39,013 nt of DNA from Reticulitermes lucifugus (GCA_026260175.1 JAKCWW010000028.1:50682-89694), one strand, 5' to 3'; shown: positions 19,553-29,579, counted from the first letter of the stretch. Numbers and translations are program-made. The notes: generated by a model not told the origin, from the letters alone.

Positions 19553-22108
19553 GACACATATGATCTCTGTCCTGCAGAGCAGAATTGGACGAAGTCAAAT
19601 TAGCATACTACTCTCACCTACATCTCGGGTCTCCAAACCAGTATAGTTTATTGAGAACTTACATCAAACGTTTTGTGTGTATTCCATCTTTACGGCGTGC
19701 ATATTACACGCCTTTTCTACCTCAGTTTTACTCGTTTTGTCGCCTTTACAATACTTGAATAAGGATCCAGTTACATACGACTTTGAAATTCCTACGATTT
19801 TCCTTGCAATTTAAGGGACAGTGTTGTGTGATTTTCTGTGTTTGTCAAGAACTCGTCGAATTTTGTGGAACAATGGAAGTGACAGTTTTAATGGACCGAA
19901 GTAATAATTGTTTCCGACGGGCAGCAGCAGCGGTCTTTGTTGTGTGTGGCGACATGCCTGGCAGTAGTTGACAGTTGTGGTTGTGGTCAGCTCTCGCTTT
20001 CCCTTCTCGGTTTATCAACACGACACACGAGGTCAGACTTCCGTCTTTCTTCACAACAAAGACCATAGGTCTCTGGTCCAAGTCCCGAACCTGCTTACCT
20101 CGGAACATCTTCCAGAATGTGAAGGCCAGCATGAGAGCTCCGGCGTTAGCGATTCTTCCTTAAATTTGGGACGTGTCCTCTCTGAATCTCGCCCGTCACA
20201 CTTTCGAAAATTCAGGTTTTGTAAAAGGCCAGTAACCACCAGGTTCTCACGTAGAACTCTGCACCATGCATTTAACTTTACACTTTCTTCTATGTATCAT
20301 GCTATACGTTTTCTGACTATGTAGACCCACTTGTCGTAATTGGTGTAACACAATGGCTTCTGCCATCCGAGAATTAACCTTCTCACAGCGGTGTTGCTGA
20401 AGATGTAATTCTTCTGGAATGTTACACTGCGTCTTTGGGGAATTAGTTTCCGATTTTTTGAAGGACCGTTGTGCCTTAGTCTTCAGAATCAAACTGCTCA
20501 CGTGGATTTACTCCTTCTTGAGCTGTTTGACGCTGAAGACGTAGGCATTACTTCTTGGTCTCCTCGGCCCTTAAGGTGAAGACATTATGGAAACGTCAGA
20601 ATGATTTACCTAGACACACAACATAACATTCCAGAATATATGAATCTTCAGCAATATGCCGTCTTTTACTTTGGAATATACGTTGGTCAGTCAGAATGTA
20701 TACGGAATAAATTGTTTTAAAACAATACAATATTTTTCCAGTCTGAACAGTAGCGCTATTTTTGCACATAATCATTACCTATTTTCACACACTTAGTTTA
20801 CTGTGCTGCAAGTTTCTCTATGCACAATCAGCAGTATATCAAACAAAACAAATTGAAAAAAAAATAATTTTTCTGGATATTTTCTGGATCATCCACGCAT
20901 ATTTTGATAAACACGTTTTCTTCTGTAAGTGTACCTATTGTCCGTAACTGTGGCCTCCTAACCGTTATTAGGATTAGTGCCTTAATATGAGCACAAGAAG
21001 AACCGGTGTTACTTCTAAAGTTACTTATGACGCAAGCGGACGAGTGGAAAGCGTCTGAAACCAGTTTCAGCTCTGAGGATGGAAACTGATGATAAAGTCA
21101 ATATGAAGTTTCCCCTTACAAGTCCAGTAAGACTGTCACCTGTCAGATAAGGAAATGTGACATATTTAGACTGTCAACAGATTCTTGTCACATCACAGAT
21201 ATTCTCTGTATATTTCCACCTGGTCAGACAATTGTAAAAGTGATTAATAGCCACGATAGATATAACGCTGTAGTAGGAATAAGCCTAAAATACATTCAAA
21301 TGAAAGGCTTAAAAAAATAAAAAATGTGAGGCCTTCATGGATCTCTTTACTTGGTTCAAGGAAAAATGGCTTATGGTAAAATCAACTCTCTTTTTATCAG
21401 CCGCAATAACTCTTAATCTAATTTTAAAATATGCATAAAACTTCACACCTTTATTGTCCTGGCACTTAGATTTTGTTCTTATATTTTTAAATTTTATGTT
21501 ACTGACAATACAGACCTGGCAACCGTGTGAATTCGTGGTTTGTTAGTGAAAACTAAACGTCTGTTCTGGAAGTTTTGTGTTTTGATAGCTATTCGAAAAG
21601 TACATAACTCTGTTAAACATTTTAAGTATGAAATTCTCCTAAATAACACTTAGAAATACTGTACTACCGTACATAAAGCACACTTCGTCACTCTTGTAAA
21701 GACTAATTTAATAATGTAGTTGTATATTCTGATGACATAGGGAATCTACACTCTGGAGAAAATGCGGGACTCTCTAATGTTAAAAGCATAAGTAATATTT
21801 TAAAGGGTTACGGTAATTTTGTAGGATATAAAAAAGTAGTTCTTGTGAAATCTTAAGCAAAAGTTTGAATGGAAAAACACGATAACAGATCCCGTATTAA
21901 ACCTTCCTTTTGTATTAACAATTACAATAATTGGCAACGGCGCGAATCATTGGGTTTGCGTCTGAAAAGTTTAATTTTATACTTAAGATGTGCTAATGAA
22001 AATTATACACAGAATTGAGCGCTAAATTGCACAAATATTATTCTCCAGTTTACTTTCATCACACGCAAATTAGCATTTGTAGGCTCTGTTCATATGACTT
22101 TGTTTACA
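19553..22108. other. Unique sequence, no gene recognised
   Basis: 19780-20330 is less AT-rich and holds several overlapping short frames on both strands (longest 118 codons, 19968-20324), none with a known motif or clear codon bias. The rest is AT-rich. Confidence 0.4.
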
Positions 22109-22141
22109 AGTAGTATAAGCATCAGTACATCAATCTGGGAA

Positions 22142-22600
22142 GTACAATATATTGTGCAATACATTGTGCAGCACATTGTGCAATACATTGTGCAATACAT
22201 TGTGCAGTACATTGTGCAATACATTGTGCAGTACATTGTGCAATACATTGTGCAGTACATTGTACAATACATTGTGCANNNNNNNNNNNNNNNNNNNNNN
22301 NNNNNNNNNNNNNNNNNNNNNNNNNNNNNNNNNNNNNNNNNNNNNNNNNNNNNNNNNNNNNNNNNNNNNNNNNNNNNNNNNNNNNNNNNNNNNNNNNNNN
22401 NNNNNNNNNNNNNNNNNNNNNNNNNNNNNNNNNNNNNNNNNNNNNNNTACATTGTGCAATACATTGTGCAGTACATTGTGCAATACATTGTGCAGTACAT
22501 TGTACAATACATTGTGCAGTACATTGTGCAGTACATTGTAGAATACATTGTGCAGTACATTGTGCAATACATTGTGCAGTACATTGTACAATACATTCTA
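22142..22600 (+). repeat. 12-bp tandem array TACATTGTGCAR
   Basis: Units TACATTGTGCAA and TACATTGTGCAG alternate, giving a 24-bp higher-order period, with occasional TACATTGTACAA and TACATTGTAGAA. About 11 units lie left of the gap and 12-13 right. Because 12 is a multiple of 3, every frame without a stop stays open, producing long artefact frames of tetrapeptide repeats (IVQY, MYCT) on both strands. Confidence 0.97.
22279..22447. other. Assembly gap (169 N)
   Basis: Run of undetermined bases inside the tandem array. The true array length is unknown. Confidence 0.99.
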
Positions 22601-22652
22601 CTTCCCAGATTGATGTACTGGTGCTTGTACTACTCTGTCCTCGTATTTGAGA

Positions 22653-22692
22653 CTCCTAGAGGATGGCTACTCGGCTCCGAAACATGTAGGAG
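22653..22692 (+). ncRNA. Decayed hammerhead-like motif next to the 12-bp array
   Basis: CTCC (22653-22656) pairs with GGAG (22689-22692) as stem I. The core is TAGAGGA (C3 to U, U4 to A), then T and GGCTAC, whose complementary stem II strand is mutated to GGCTCC. GAAA lies at 22679-22682, followed by CATGTA. The sequence after the motif (AGGAGATTTTAAAAC) is A/T-rich, as at 2616. Two core changes make it likely inactive. Confidence 0.42.
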
Positions 22693-22879
22693 ATTTTAAA
22701 ACTTATGTAGAGTTTGTTATCTTATTGTGTGCATGTGTTGGTGAATGTGATTGATTATAACAATAAAGCAAGGAATGAATAATGTCAAATTGTGACGTAC
22801 ATAGGTTGTGTCGAGTAGAGTTCAATTTGTTTCTGACTGCAAAAAAATTTTATTGTTTGCATAACGTAAGCCGTTGGTT

Positions 22880-22946
22880 AGTTGGTTGGTCAGTCGGTCA
22901 ATCAGTCAGTCAGTCCAGTTAGTTAGTTAGTTAGTTAGTTAGTTAC
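22880..22946 (+). repeat. Tetranucleotide microsatellite (GGTT/AGTC then TTAG)
   Basis: GGTTAGTTGGTTGG then repeated CAGT units, followed by about seven TTAG units (22917-22945). TTAG is also the 3'-tail repeat of LINE-A, but no LINE-A body precedes it. Confidence 0.9.
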
Positions 22947-22949
22947 TGT

Positions 22950-24299
22950 GTAGCCGTAAAATGCCACTTGCAGTATGTCATTGACAAAGTTTTGATTCCT
23001 TTCAAACACAGTAGTATGACGAAGTCTAAATCTTCAATTATTTCAGCAGTTGAAGCAGCCGCTAAGTTACTGTAGCAGATTCACGGCCTGATGGTTCGAT
23101 TGAAAAGTCGTATATATCTAAGCTTTCATCATAACTGATTCCATATTTTATACTCTTGTTATTTGCGGACGGATATGACAAAGTGATGGGCCCTTTTCTT
23201 CTTTCGAATTTCACCACCATGTTTGAAGCTTCTTTCTAAATTCATGTTTTCCTCCTAGCGCGTAAATATTTTTCATTCACGTACGCATATTATCATATAG
23301 CCTACCGCTTTTATTCACCGATGTAGAACTTTGGTGTTTCAGTCCAATCGAAGACACAGATTGAGCTGTGGCCGATGCGATATTGTACGGTGGGACAAGC
23401 ACCACGTTTTCCCTATGTTCATTCCAGTAAAGCCCGTGGTACGATAGGACCCTTGTCTGCCCGTGCTAAAGTTGCAGCCTTTAGTTGTTTTGCCGTTTGG
23501 ATCACAGTTAATTCTATCCTTGTCGTCCTTGTTTTGTTTGTTTCTTGTTCCTTATGTACTGTTGTACGTGTGGGTGACATGTTGTGCTGTAACAGTCGGC
23601 AACGCTTCCTTCTCCAGGAGCCGGCGAAAGCCAAACCAAACATCAACAAAGCACTCCGCACACAGTTGTTCCGCTCCAATGTCTCTCTCGGCACAGTCTA
23701 CCTACTTCATATTGTCTCTTGTTGCTTCAGAATAATATACATGGTCCTTTAGGGATGATGTTGTTCTTGGAATTCTTATTGCATTGTTTTACAGTATAAA
23801 AGAGAAATTTTTTGCCGCACAGTTGTATTCAGTTAAAGAATTCTGTTATTACAAATTTAAATGCTCATTGAATGCGGAATGATGAAACATCAAAGTCTGA
23901 CTTAGAGAGAAGATTTTTTTTCATTCTGGGATGTAATATGAAGTTGCAGACGATATAACACATTACTAAAATTGATGGCAAATCTGGCTCCGAATTTGCT
24001 AGGCCGACGTGCCCGAAGATAGAAAAAGAAAATAACTGTATCAGGAAAATTATGTTTTGGAGAGAAGCTTCAATTTTACCTCTCAGGAGATGCAAAGAGG
24101 TATAATTGTCATATTTGAGGGTTTTGTCCTTTTATTGAGTACCTAGAATATGAGAGAATTATTCCTAATTTGAGTGCATTGTGTGCAATTATAATCAGAA
24201 AGTAGGTTTATTTGCCTTAGCAAAGAAAATAGTAACCGATTTTGTGTTTTAGACATTCGAAAAAATTGTTCTTTTACTCTGCTTTGAGGGATGTGCTGA
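22950..24299. other. Unique sequence, no gene recognised
   Basis: A 125-codon frame (23375-23752, plus) has a hydrophobic middle, but the opposite strand is also open (91 codons) and no family matches. Not called as a gene. Confidence 0.4.
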
Positions 24300-24614
24300 G
24301 ATCACGACATTTTCTATCAAGATGGCGCACCACCATATTTCGGTGACATTATGCGGTTAATCACTGAATTCCTCTTTGCAAGTAAGTGGAAACGTAGAAG
24401 AGCACTGATTTTTAGACTACCCCGTTCACCGGATCTCATTCCAGTAAAGTTATTTTCCTTAAGTTACGTGGAGGACGAAGTGTGGGGCCTCCCGCTTAAC
24501 AGTGACGACGCTGTGATTGTTAAAGTGGAGCATATCAAACACATCTACAATTTGTTTTTGGAATCATTATCCCGTTGTGTACATAATCGACTCTTTCAAT
24601 CTTTATCAGAGTGA
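24300..24614 (+). pseudogene. IS630/Tc1/mariner-type transposase C-terminal relic
   Basis: The frame reads DHDIFYQDGAPPYFG just after a stop codon at 24297-24299, and later RLPRSPDLIPVKLFSLSYVE, running to a stop at 24612-24614. FYQDGAPPHF and RSPDLTPLDFFLW are signatures of the catalytic core of insect IS630/Tc1/mariner-superfamily transposases. QDG holds the second catalytic Asp and SPDL the third acidic residue. Both Asp codons survive with 36 residues between them, the spacing I recall for this type. Everything N-terminal (DNA-binding domain, first Asp) and both terminal repeats are missing, and the region between the motifs is diverged. A dead 5'-truncated copy, about 50 bp upstream of a LINE-A fragment. 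Confidence 0.75.
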
Positions 24615-24663
24615 ACACAACACATTTCACATGCACTGTGTATTCTCTCTGTAACTTGTTTCG

Positions 24664-25041
24664 CTACATAACGAGGAACTTAATGCTCTGTACTCATCAC
24701 CAAATATTATTCGGGTGATAAAATCAAGAAGAATGAGGTGGACGGGGCATGTAGCACGTATGGGGGAGGTGAGAGGTGCATACAGGATTTTGGTGGGGAG
24801 ACCTGATGGAAGGAGACCACTTGGAAGACCCAGGCCTAGATGGGAGCATAATATTAAAATGGATCTTCAAGAAGTGGAATGGGGAGGGGCATGGACTGGA
24901 TTGATATGGCTCAGGATAGGGACAGGTGGCGGGCTCTTATGAATGCGGTAATGAACCTTCGGGTTCCATAAAATGCGGGGAATTTCTTGACTAGCTGAGG
25001 AGCTGTTAGCTTCTCAAGAAGGACTCTGCTCCATGGAGAGT
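24664..25041 (+). mobile_element. LINE-A, 5'-truncated: RT-ORF C-terminus plus 3' UTR
   Basis: From 24667 the frame reads [49 protein letters not shown] and [13 protein letters not shown]. This is the C-terminal tail typical of insect non-LTR retrotransposon ORFs, downstream of the reverse-transcriptase domain. Near 24890 a one-base frameshift moves the true frame: the next frame continues [26 protein letters not shown], then stop. The 3' UTR follows (AATTTCTTGACTAGCTGAGG to CTCTGCTCCATGGAG). The expected TTAG tail is reduced to AGTTA, and the inverted repeat at 25051 starts at once. The endonuclease and RT domains are absent. Confidence 0.85.
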
Positions 25042-25050
25042 TATAACTTG

Positions 25051-25164
25051 CTTCGGCCGCGTACGCCGGCCATCATCACGTAGAAGTTACAAGATCATAT
25101 ATCTTGTGTCTTGTAACTTCTACCTGATATAGGCCGGCGTACGCTGCCGAAACGTGTTGTAGAG
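25051..25164. repeat. Inverted repeat with head-to-head hammerhead-like motifs
   Basis: Arms 25051-25093 and 25110-25152 are reverse complements with about 6 differences in 43. Both contain GCGTACGCCGGCC and GTAGAAGTTACAAG. The right arm carries the motif on the plus strand, the left arm on the minus strand (GTGATGA, T, GGCCG...CGGCC, GAAGC). They point outward from a central loop (25094-25109). It abuts the 3' end of the LINE-A fragment. Confidence 0.88.
25118..25164 (+). ncRNA. Hammerhead-like motif with 6-bp stem I
   Basis: TTCTAC (25118-25123) pairs with GTAGAG (25159-25164): five Watson-Crick pairs and one G-U. The core is CTGATAT (25124-25130), close to CUGANGA but changed at G8 and A9. 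Stem II GGC (25132-25134) / GCC (25146-25148) encloses the self-complementary GCGTACGC. GAAA is at 25149-25152, then CGTGTT, giving ACGTGT-type short stem III and a GUU triplet. The longest stem I of the set, though core changes probably inactivate it. Confidence 0.45.
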
Positions 25165-25169
25165 AAAAG

Positions 25170-27130
25170 AGACAGTGCACGTGAAGAGTGTTGTGTTTAA
25201 TCTGACAAAGATTGAAATAGTCGAAACACATGTACATTTACCCAAGACAATATAGAGCGTAAATTACGGCAATTAAGGTTTACGTGTTGGATGTAGCGGT
25301 GGGCGACCCCGTGATGTTTAACACACTCAATTCCTTACATGCGAATACCAGTGGAAACGGACACTGGTAACCTTAAGTTACCACTGTGCCATGTCTACAG
25401 CGTACTACAAGTTTGGTAAATGAGGTGGGCGAAATATCTGACACAGATGTGCAGGATTTTGTACTATAACGTTTAGTGACTAGGATTGCAAACTTTTTAA
25501 AATTTCGTCCTGAAGGCAACTTTCTTGATTATTCTACATCCTAATGCCTTATTAAGTACTCATCGGTGAGATAACTTGAAAATTCGCAACATTATGTCTC
25601 GTTGTGTATGGCTGTAGATGTAATTTATATCTAATTTTCAACAACAAAATACTGGGAAACAGACAAGATTTAACACTTAGATGCTTCAAAAACCATCTAA
25701 TTGCAATTTAAAATTTCAATTCCTAATCCCCACGAAACAAAATTTGTTAACATCATAGAAAGAAACTGGTAGTGTTTTACAGGAAAATGCATTTTATCAG
25801 GAGAAACACAATAATTCCAAAATGCACCCTGTGGTCAGAATTCATATATGCAAATATTAAAGCATATTGTGTATAAACAGCAACCCTGTCCTCTAAACTG
25901 TTAAACTCACAGACGTAAACCCCCATGTGTGATACAGAGTCTCACGCATTAAGTACAGAGTGTACTGTAGCAAACAAATCCGAGTGCTACTTCTGTAGAA
26001 AACTCTCTTATTCCTCGTTTCTTGCCAACATTCTGTTGCTCTGTGCCCCTACCCCAGACATAGCTTCATTAGCTCCGGCACTCCATAGACCCGCACTTAC
26101 AACTCCCTGAAAATAACAATGCAGTTGCAGCTCTAATTACCGCGGTGGAAGCTTCTGTTCTAGAACATGGTACAAAGGATAAGTTGAGACATACTGCTGT
26201 TGGGAACAGCCGCTCTTATCCTTCATTATTTTCAAGACACAAGAATGGAGACCTCATGAGTACGAAATTTTGTAATTGTTGAAGAGGGTGTGACTGAGGA
26301 TTTTATACATCACTTATGATTTGTATGTCTATTGGAGAGTAGTAATTTTTTCGTGAAACTTACGGGATTTTAATAGATTCTCGAAAATTTGTTGGACCTG
26401 CTTTCTTTCTTGTTGTTTCTTTTTCATTCTTTCCTGAGTTTTTTCTTTCGTTATTGTTTGCAGACTGTCACTAGAACTACAGAAAACAGAACTTCATCTT
26501 TAACACTTTTGAAGACGAAAATGTTTTTAATTACACATAAAGGTGTATTTCCTACCTCACAGAGAACAAATTCCACCTACATTATAAAGGCCAGTCATTT
26601 CATTATGTTTAGGTATTGTAATTGGCTGTTCTGAGAACCATATTAAACATGCAAATAAACAGCATAGGCAGGCTTTTAAATTGTTACAGTGGCTGGTATA
26701 TATATATTTACCACTGACCATTAAGCTCTTAATTAAAATACTTTACTATATGTCATAATGTACAGGCTTTTAATTTTCCAAACTGTGATATCAAAAATTA
26801 CTAGAAGATAGACCGATATGGTATTTACTTTCATAATTTTGTGTTTTTCTGTAAGATTTATTGTAACAATAAAAACAGGATCGTTTTGCTACGCTACTTG
26901 TCTCGTAAATCAGCTTTACTGCGATATTTAAACATGCAGTCTATATGATTCGGAAAAATATGGAATGAGAGTTTTCAAACTGAAAAATCAAAGCTATAAC
27001 GTCGCATTACACTGGAGATAAAACTAAATGTTTTGAATGGTGTATTTTATCATTATGTTTTGCTATCCAAACATCATTAAATATTTCATTCAATATCATG
27101 ATCAAGCGGATATTATTTTATACGAAAAAA
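25170..27130. other. Unique sequence, nothing firm
   Basis: At 25202-25235, CTGACAAA, GATT...AGTC and GAAACACATGTA is a very weak hammerhead echo. 26396-26455 is T/C-rich. No gene recognised. Confidence 0.4.
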
Positions 27131-27136
27131 ATGTTA

Positions 27137-27170
27137 CGTGTTTCGGCATAATGTCCAATCTTCAGGTGAG
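27137..27170 (-). ncRNA. Hammerhead-like motif with intact core, no clear stem I
   Basis: Minus strand: CTGAAGA core, TT, then GG(A)CA...ATGCC, a stem II of about four pairs with one bulged A, then GAAAC, ACGTA (GUA triplet). The conserved core is intact, but the strands expected to form stem I (CTCAC and ACAT) do not pair. Confidence 0.42.
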
Positions 27171-27295
27171 TATCCTTCCACAAACTACTGCAGTTCGATG
27201 CATGAGCTATTCTTAAATGTCATAAAAGGTACTGCTAAAACAAAAATAAAAAACATTAAATAAAAATATTACTGGGACTGTGTTTCCATGTGAAT

Positions 27296-27545
27296 TTATT
27301 CGTACGATATTTGCCTCATGACGGCTGCCTTATACAAAAGGTGTGGTGAGTCTGTATTTCGAAATGACATCCACGTAATAGTTGTAACGACGGAAATATT
27401 TAGTGATACTTGAGTTGTGCTCGCTTTCTTTTGTAAAAATGTACTGCGCCTGAATTTATTTTGATCCTTTATGCAGTGGTTCTCAGATGAAGTTACTATT
27501 ACTTTTCTGAACAGCGTTAAACAGTTTTCTTTGTAATGGACATAG
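27296..27545 (-). repeat. Dispersed repeat R, copy 3
   Basis: Minus strand encodes ENCLTLFRKVIVTSSENHCI, then a diverged middle and SPHLLYKAAVMRQISYE. The first part matches copies at 18110 and 19411 in both peptide and DNA. It is the longest copy, and its open minus-strand frame covers 103 codons (27296-27607). Function unknown. Confidence 0.5.
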
Positions 27546-27609
27546 AATATATTTTCTGTGGTGTACGAAATGAATTTGTGTATATGAGGAATTGAGATTA
27601 ACTTCAAGC

Positions 27610-28029
27610 TTTAAACGATTAAGTGCGGAAGTACAGTTACGTTTACATCATTGCTGTAGATTCATTTCACTGAAATTGTTTGGGATTCATGTTCTTAGAC
27701 AATAAACAGTAACAGACGAACTTAGAAACAGTTTAATTGCATTCTGTATGTGATTCTGGAAAGAGGGAGTCATGGAAGGCTGCTTAATACCAAGTATATT
27801 CTTAGTGGTTACAGTGTCTCATTCTTGCAAGCATGAAGCAGGGAAGTTCATATTGAAATTACGTATGTTGAGCCAACTTGATGTGCATGCGGCAGCACAG
27901 GGACCAGTGTGTTTTGTAATTTCACAGTTAAAAATTGTGAGAGCACTTCTCCTTTCCATGGCTTTTCGATGTACGAAAAAGCATTTTTTTGTTTGACATC
28001 TTAAAGTCTTCGCGCTTTTGTCCTTCCGA
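27610..28029. other. Unique sequence, nothing recognised
   Basis: Overlapping short frames on both strands, no family signature. Confidence 0.4.
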
Positions 28030-28180
28030 TAAGAATAGAGATGAAGAGAAGTACGGATTGCTGATGGAATGATAATGCGAGAGAAAAATTGAGATATTCG
28101 GAGAGAACCCTTTCGCAATGCCACTTTGTCCAACACAGATCTCACACGAACTGGCCTGGGAATGGAACGCAAGAACTCCG
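28030..28180 (-). mobile_element. SINE-3 fragment on minus strand
   Basis: Minus strand: GCGTTCCATTCCCAGGCCAG (B-box region), then GTGTGAGATCTGTGTTGGAC, AAAGTGGCATTGCGAAAGGG, TCATTCCATCAGCAATCC. This matches the body of the SINE-3 copy at 35553 (GTGGGATTTGTGGTGGACAA, AGTGACACTGGGACATG, TCATTCCACCAGTGCTCC). The A-box head is not clear. Confidence 0.65.
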
Positions 28181-28547
28181 CGTAATTTTGTGCGTAATAG
28201 ACCTGTTATGAATACTGCGTTGGGATTAATCATGAGAGTAAAACTCTTGAGAATTGCTCTCAGCTACTCTCGAGAGGCGCTTTCTTCAGTACAAGCGCCT
28301 TCAAGAGCAGAGACGCCGAGGGCATGGTGACCTCACGGAGATTTTCTTAAAGAGCACTGCCTGCCTCAATGCCTCCTGTCATAGGCATTCTCAGATAATA
28401 AATCGGTATAACTGAATTAGCTTTCGAGCGACTGCATTCAGATCCGTGTGTACGAAGACCTGTCACAGTTCTGCTACCCGGTGGGAATATCTGTGGTGTC
28501 TTATTGCGGCTTTACCTGAGATTTATCCTCTTATTCGCTAAGCCACT
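28181..28547. other. Mostly unique; one small hairpin
   Basis: AGGCGCTT (28275-28282) and AAGCGCCT (28293-28300) form an 8-bp hairpin. On the minus strand near 28405-28440, TCTGAATGCAGTCGCTCG followed by AAAGCTAATTC loosely resembles the second weak motif type at 15300. Confidence 0.4.
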
Positions 28548-28638
28548 TGGCCGCGCCACCTTTTACACTCCGTGACCCGTTTTAGTTGTTGCGGACTACA
28601 CGATTTTGATGTATGGAAGCTGATAAGTGGCGCGGCCA
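28548..28638. repeat. Small inverted repeat with 12-bp GC-rich ends
   Basis: TGGCCGCGCCAC (28548-28559) and GTGGCGCGGCCA (28627-28638) are perfect reverse complements 67 bp apart. Very GC-rich compared with surroundings. Could be a tiny MITE; no clear target duplication. Confidence 0.6.
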
Positions 28639-28798
28639 CTGTGACCCTCATTACCGACAGACGCTGACCATACAAGTTAATAAGCAGTGATGTCAGTTTC
28701 GTTTTTAGGCGTTCTGTGCGCAATGTGGCGGTATATAGGAGAAATAGTTTTAGTCCATCTTCTTTTTTTTTTTTTTTCGGAACTGTATGCTGTCTATA

Positions 28799-29162
28799 AC
28801 CTAGTTCATTCATTCATTCATTCATTCTGTAGTCTGTCTTACCACAGGTCCGTAGCCTCTTACAAAGCGAGTTTTCCACAGAGTGCGATCTAGTGCTTCT
28901 TCTTTCAGTTTACAATATCTTCTCCTTCCTTTAAGGTCATCCAGTAGCTGCTTACGTCTTCTTCCTCCTCTTTCTGTCACTGCTATCTTTATCTTTCCTT
29001 CAATAACGTGTTTTATAAGGCAGTTCTAACGCAAGATGTGACCAATCCAGTTATCCTTCTCCTTTTTGACTATATATAATACTTCTTAATTTCTCACACG
29101 ATCGGTCCTACTGATCTTGTCCATCCTTCTCTAGCACCACATTTCAAAACTTTCTATGACCT
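28799..29162 (-). mobile_element. LINE-B 3' end with GAAT tail
   Basis: Read on the minus strand this encodes, with stops, RRMDKISRTDRVRN, DNWIGHILR, KHVIEGKIKIA, GGRRRKQLLDDLKGRR, LKEEALDRTLW and GYGPVVRQTTE. This is the C-terminal tail characteristic of another insect non-LTR retrotransposon ORF (KISWTDRVRNEEVL, GRRRKKLLDDLK type). A stop is followed directly by about six GAAT units (ATTC on plus, 28804-28827), the element's tail repeat. Reverse-transcriptase and endonuclease domains are absent. Several stop codons make it a dead 5'-truncated copy. Different family from LINE-A: different C-terminus and tail. Confidence 0.8.
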
Positions 29163-29425
29163 ATTACCCACCATTAATATTCTGTGCAGATACTTTTAAC
29201 ATTTTGTTTTGTATTTTCTTTTCATTAAAATTTGTCCGGGAATTTTGCTTTAAATTCTATAAAATCAATGACACAACACAAAGAACTTTAAGCGATTTTG
29301 CTACTGCCTTGACTGTAATGTGCCTGTTAACACATTAATATTTAACAGATAAAAATATTTCAAACAAGCAATGTAGAGAGAAATAAGTATCAAGCTTTAC
29401 GTCTAGTATAGTTTTTCCGCTAAGC

Positions 29426-29578
29426 CAGGGGTGAAAAGACCCCTTGCGCCAGGTCACCATGGCTACTAAATTTTGTACGGTGGCGCCTAATATTTATAGG
29501 TCCTCAGCATGAAACTTGTTTCAGGCGCCTAGAATTTTGCGGTGGTTTCTCTAGTTTTAGGAAATTTGTGCACCCCTG
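29426..29578 (+). mobile_element. hAT-like MITE, copy 1 (153 bp)
   Basis: Ends CAGGGGTG (29426-29433) and CACCCCTG (29571-29578) are perfect 8-bp terminal inverted repeats. Flanking octamers CGCTAAGC (29418-29425) and TTCTAAGC (29579-29586) agree at six of eight positions, fitting an 8-bp hAT-type duplication. Interior GCGCCAGGTCACCATGG and TACGGTGGCGCC, then TTTCAGGCGCCTAGAATTTT. Non-coding, so it would depend on a hAT transposase elsewhere. CAGGGGTG ends are common in hAT elements (from memory). Confidence 0.78.
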
Positions 29579-29579
29579 T

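Larger units (their letters stand above)
22109..22634. repeat. 45-bp inverted arms enclosing a 12-bp tandem array
   Basis: Left arm 22109-22153 and right arm 22590-22634 are reverse complements with 4 differences in 45 (both hold the CAGTACATCAATCTGGGAAG sequence in opposite orientation). Between them lies the 12-bp array and an assembly gap. Array units keep one orientation on both sides of the gap, so the array is not itself inverted. Confidence 0.92.

Noticed and set aside
22090..22699. Long frames (129-201 codons) on both strands
   Set aside because: Products of the 12-bp tandem array and of the N gap read as unknown residues. Not genes.
23050..23110. SINE-2 head remnant around GGCCTGATGGTTCGATTG
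   Set aside because: A short tRNA-like string only. The flanks do not follow any SINE body here.
23375..23752. 125-codon plus-strand frame with a hydrophobic middle
   Set aside because: A 91-codon frame is open on the opposite strand over the same bases and neither matches a family. Probably a locally less AT-rich stretch with few stops.
25202..25235. Extra hammerhead-like motif downstream of the 25051 inverted repeat
   Set aside because: The core (CTGACAAA) departs at several fixed positions and stem I does not pair.
28405..28445. Hammerhead-like motif (minus) with CTGAATGCAG and CGAAAGC
   Set aside because: Core spacing and stem II do not fit. Similarity is limited to short words.
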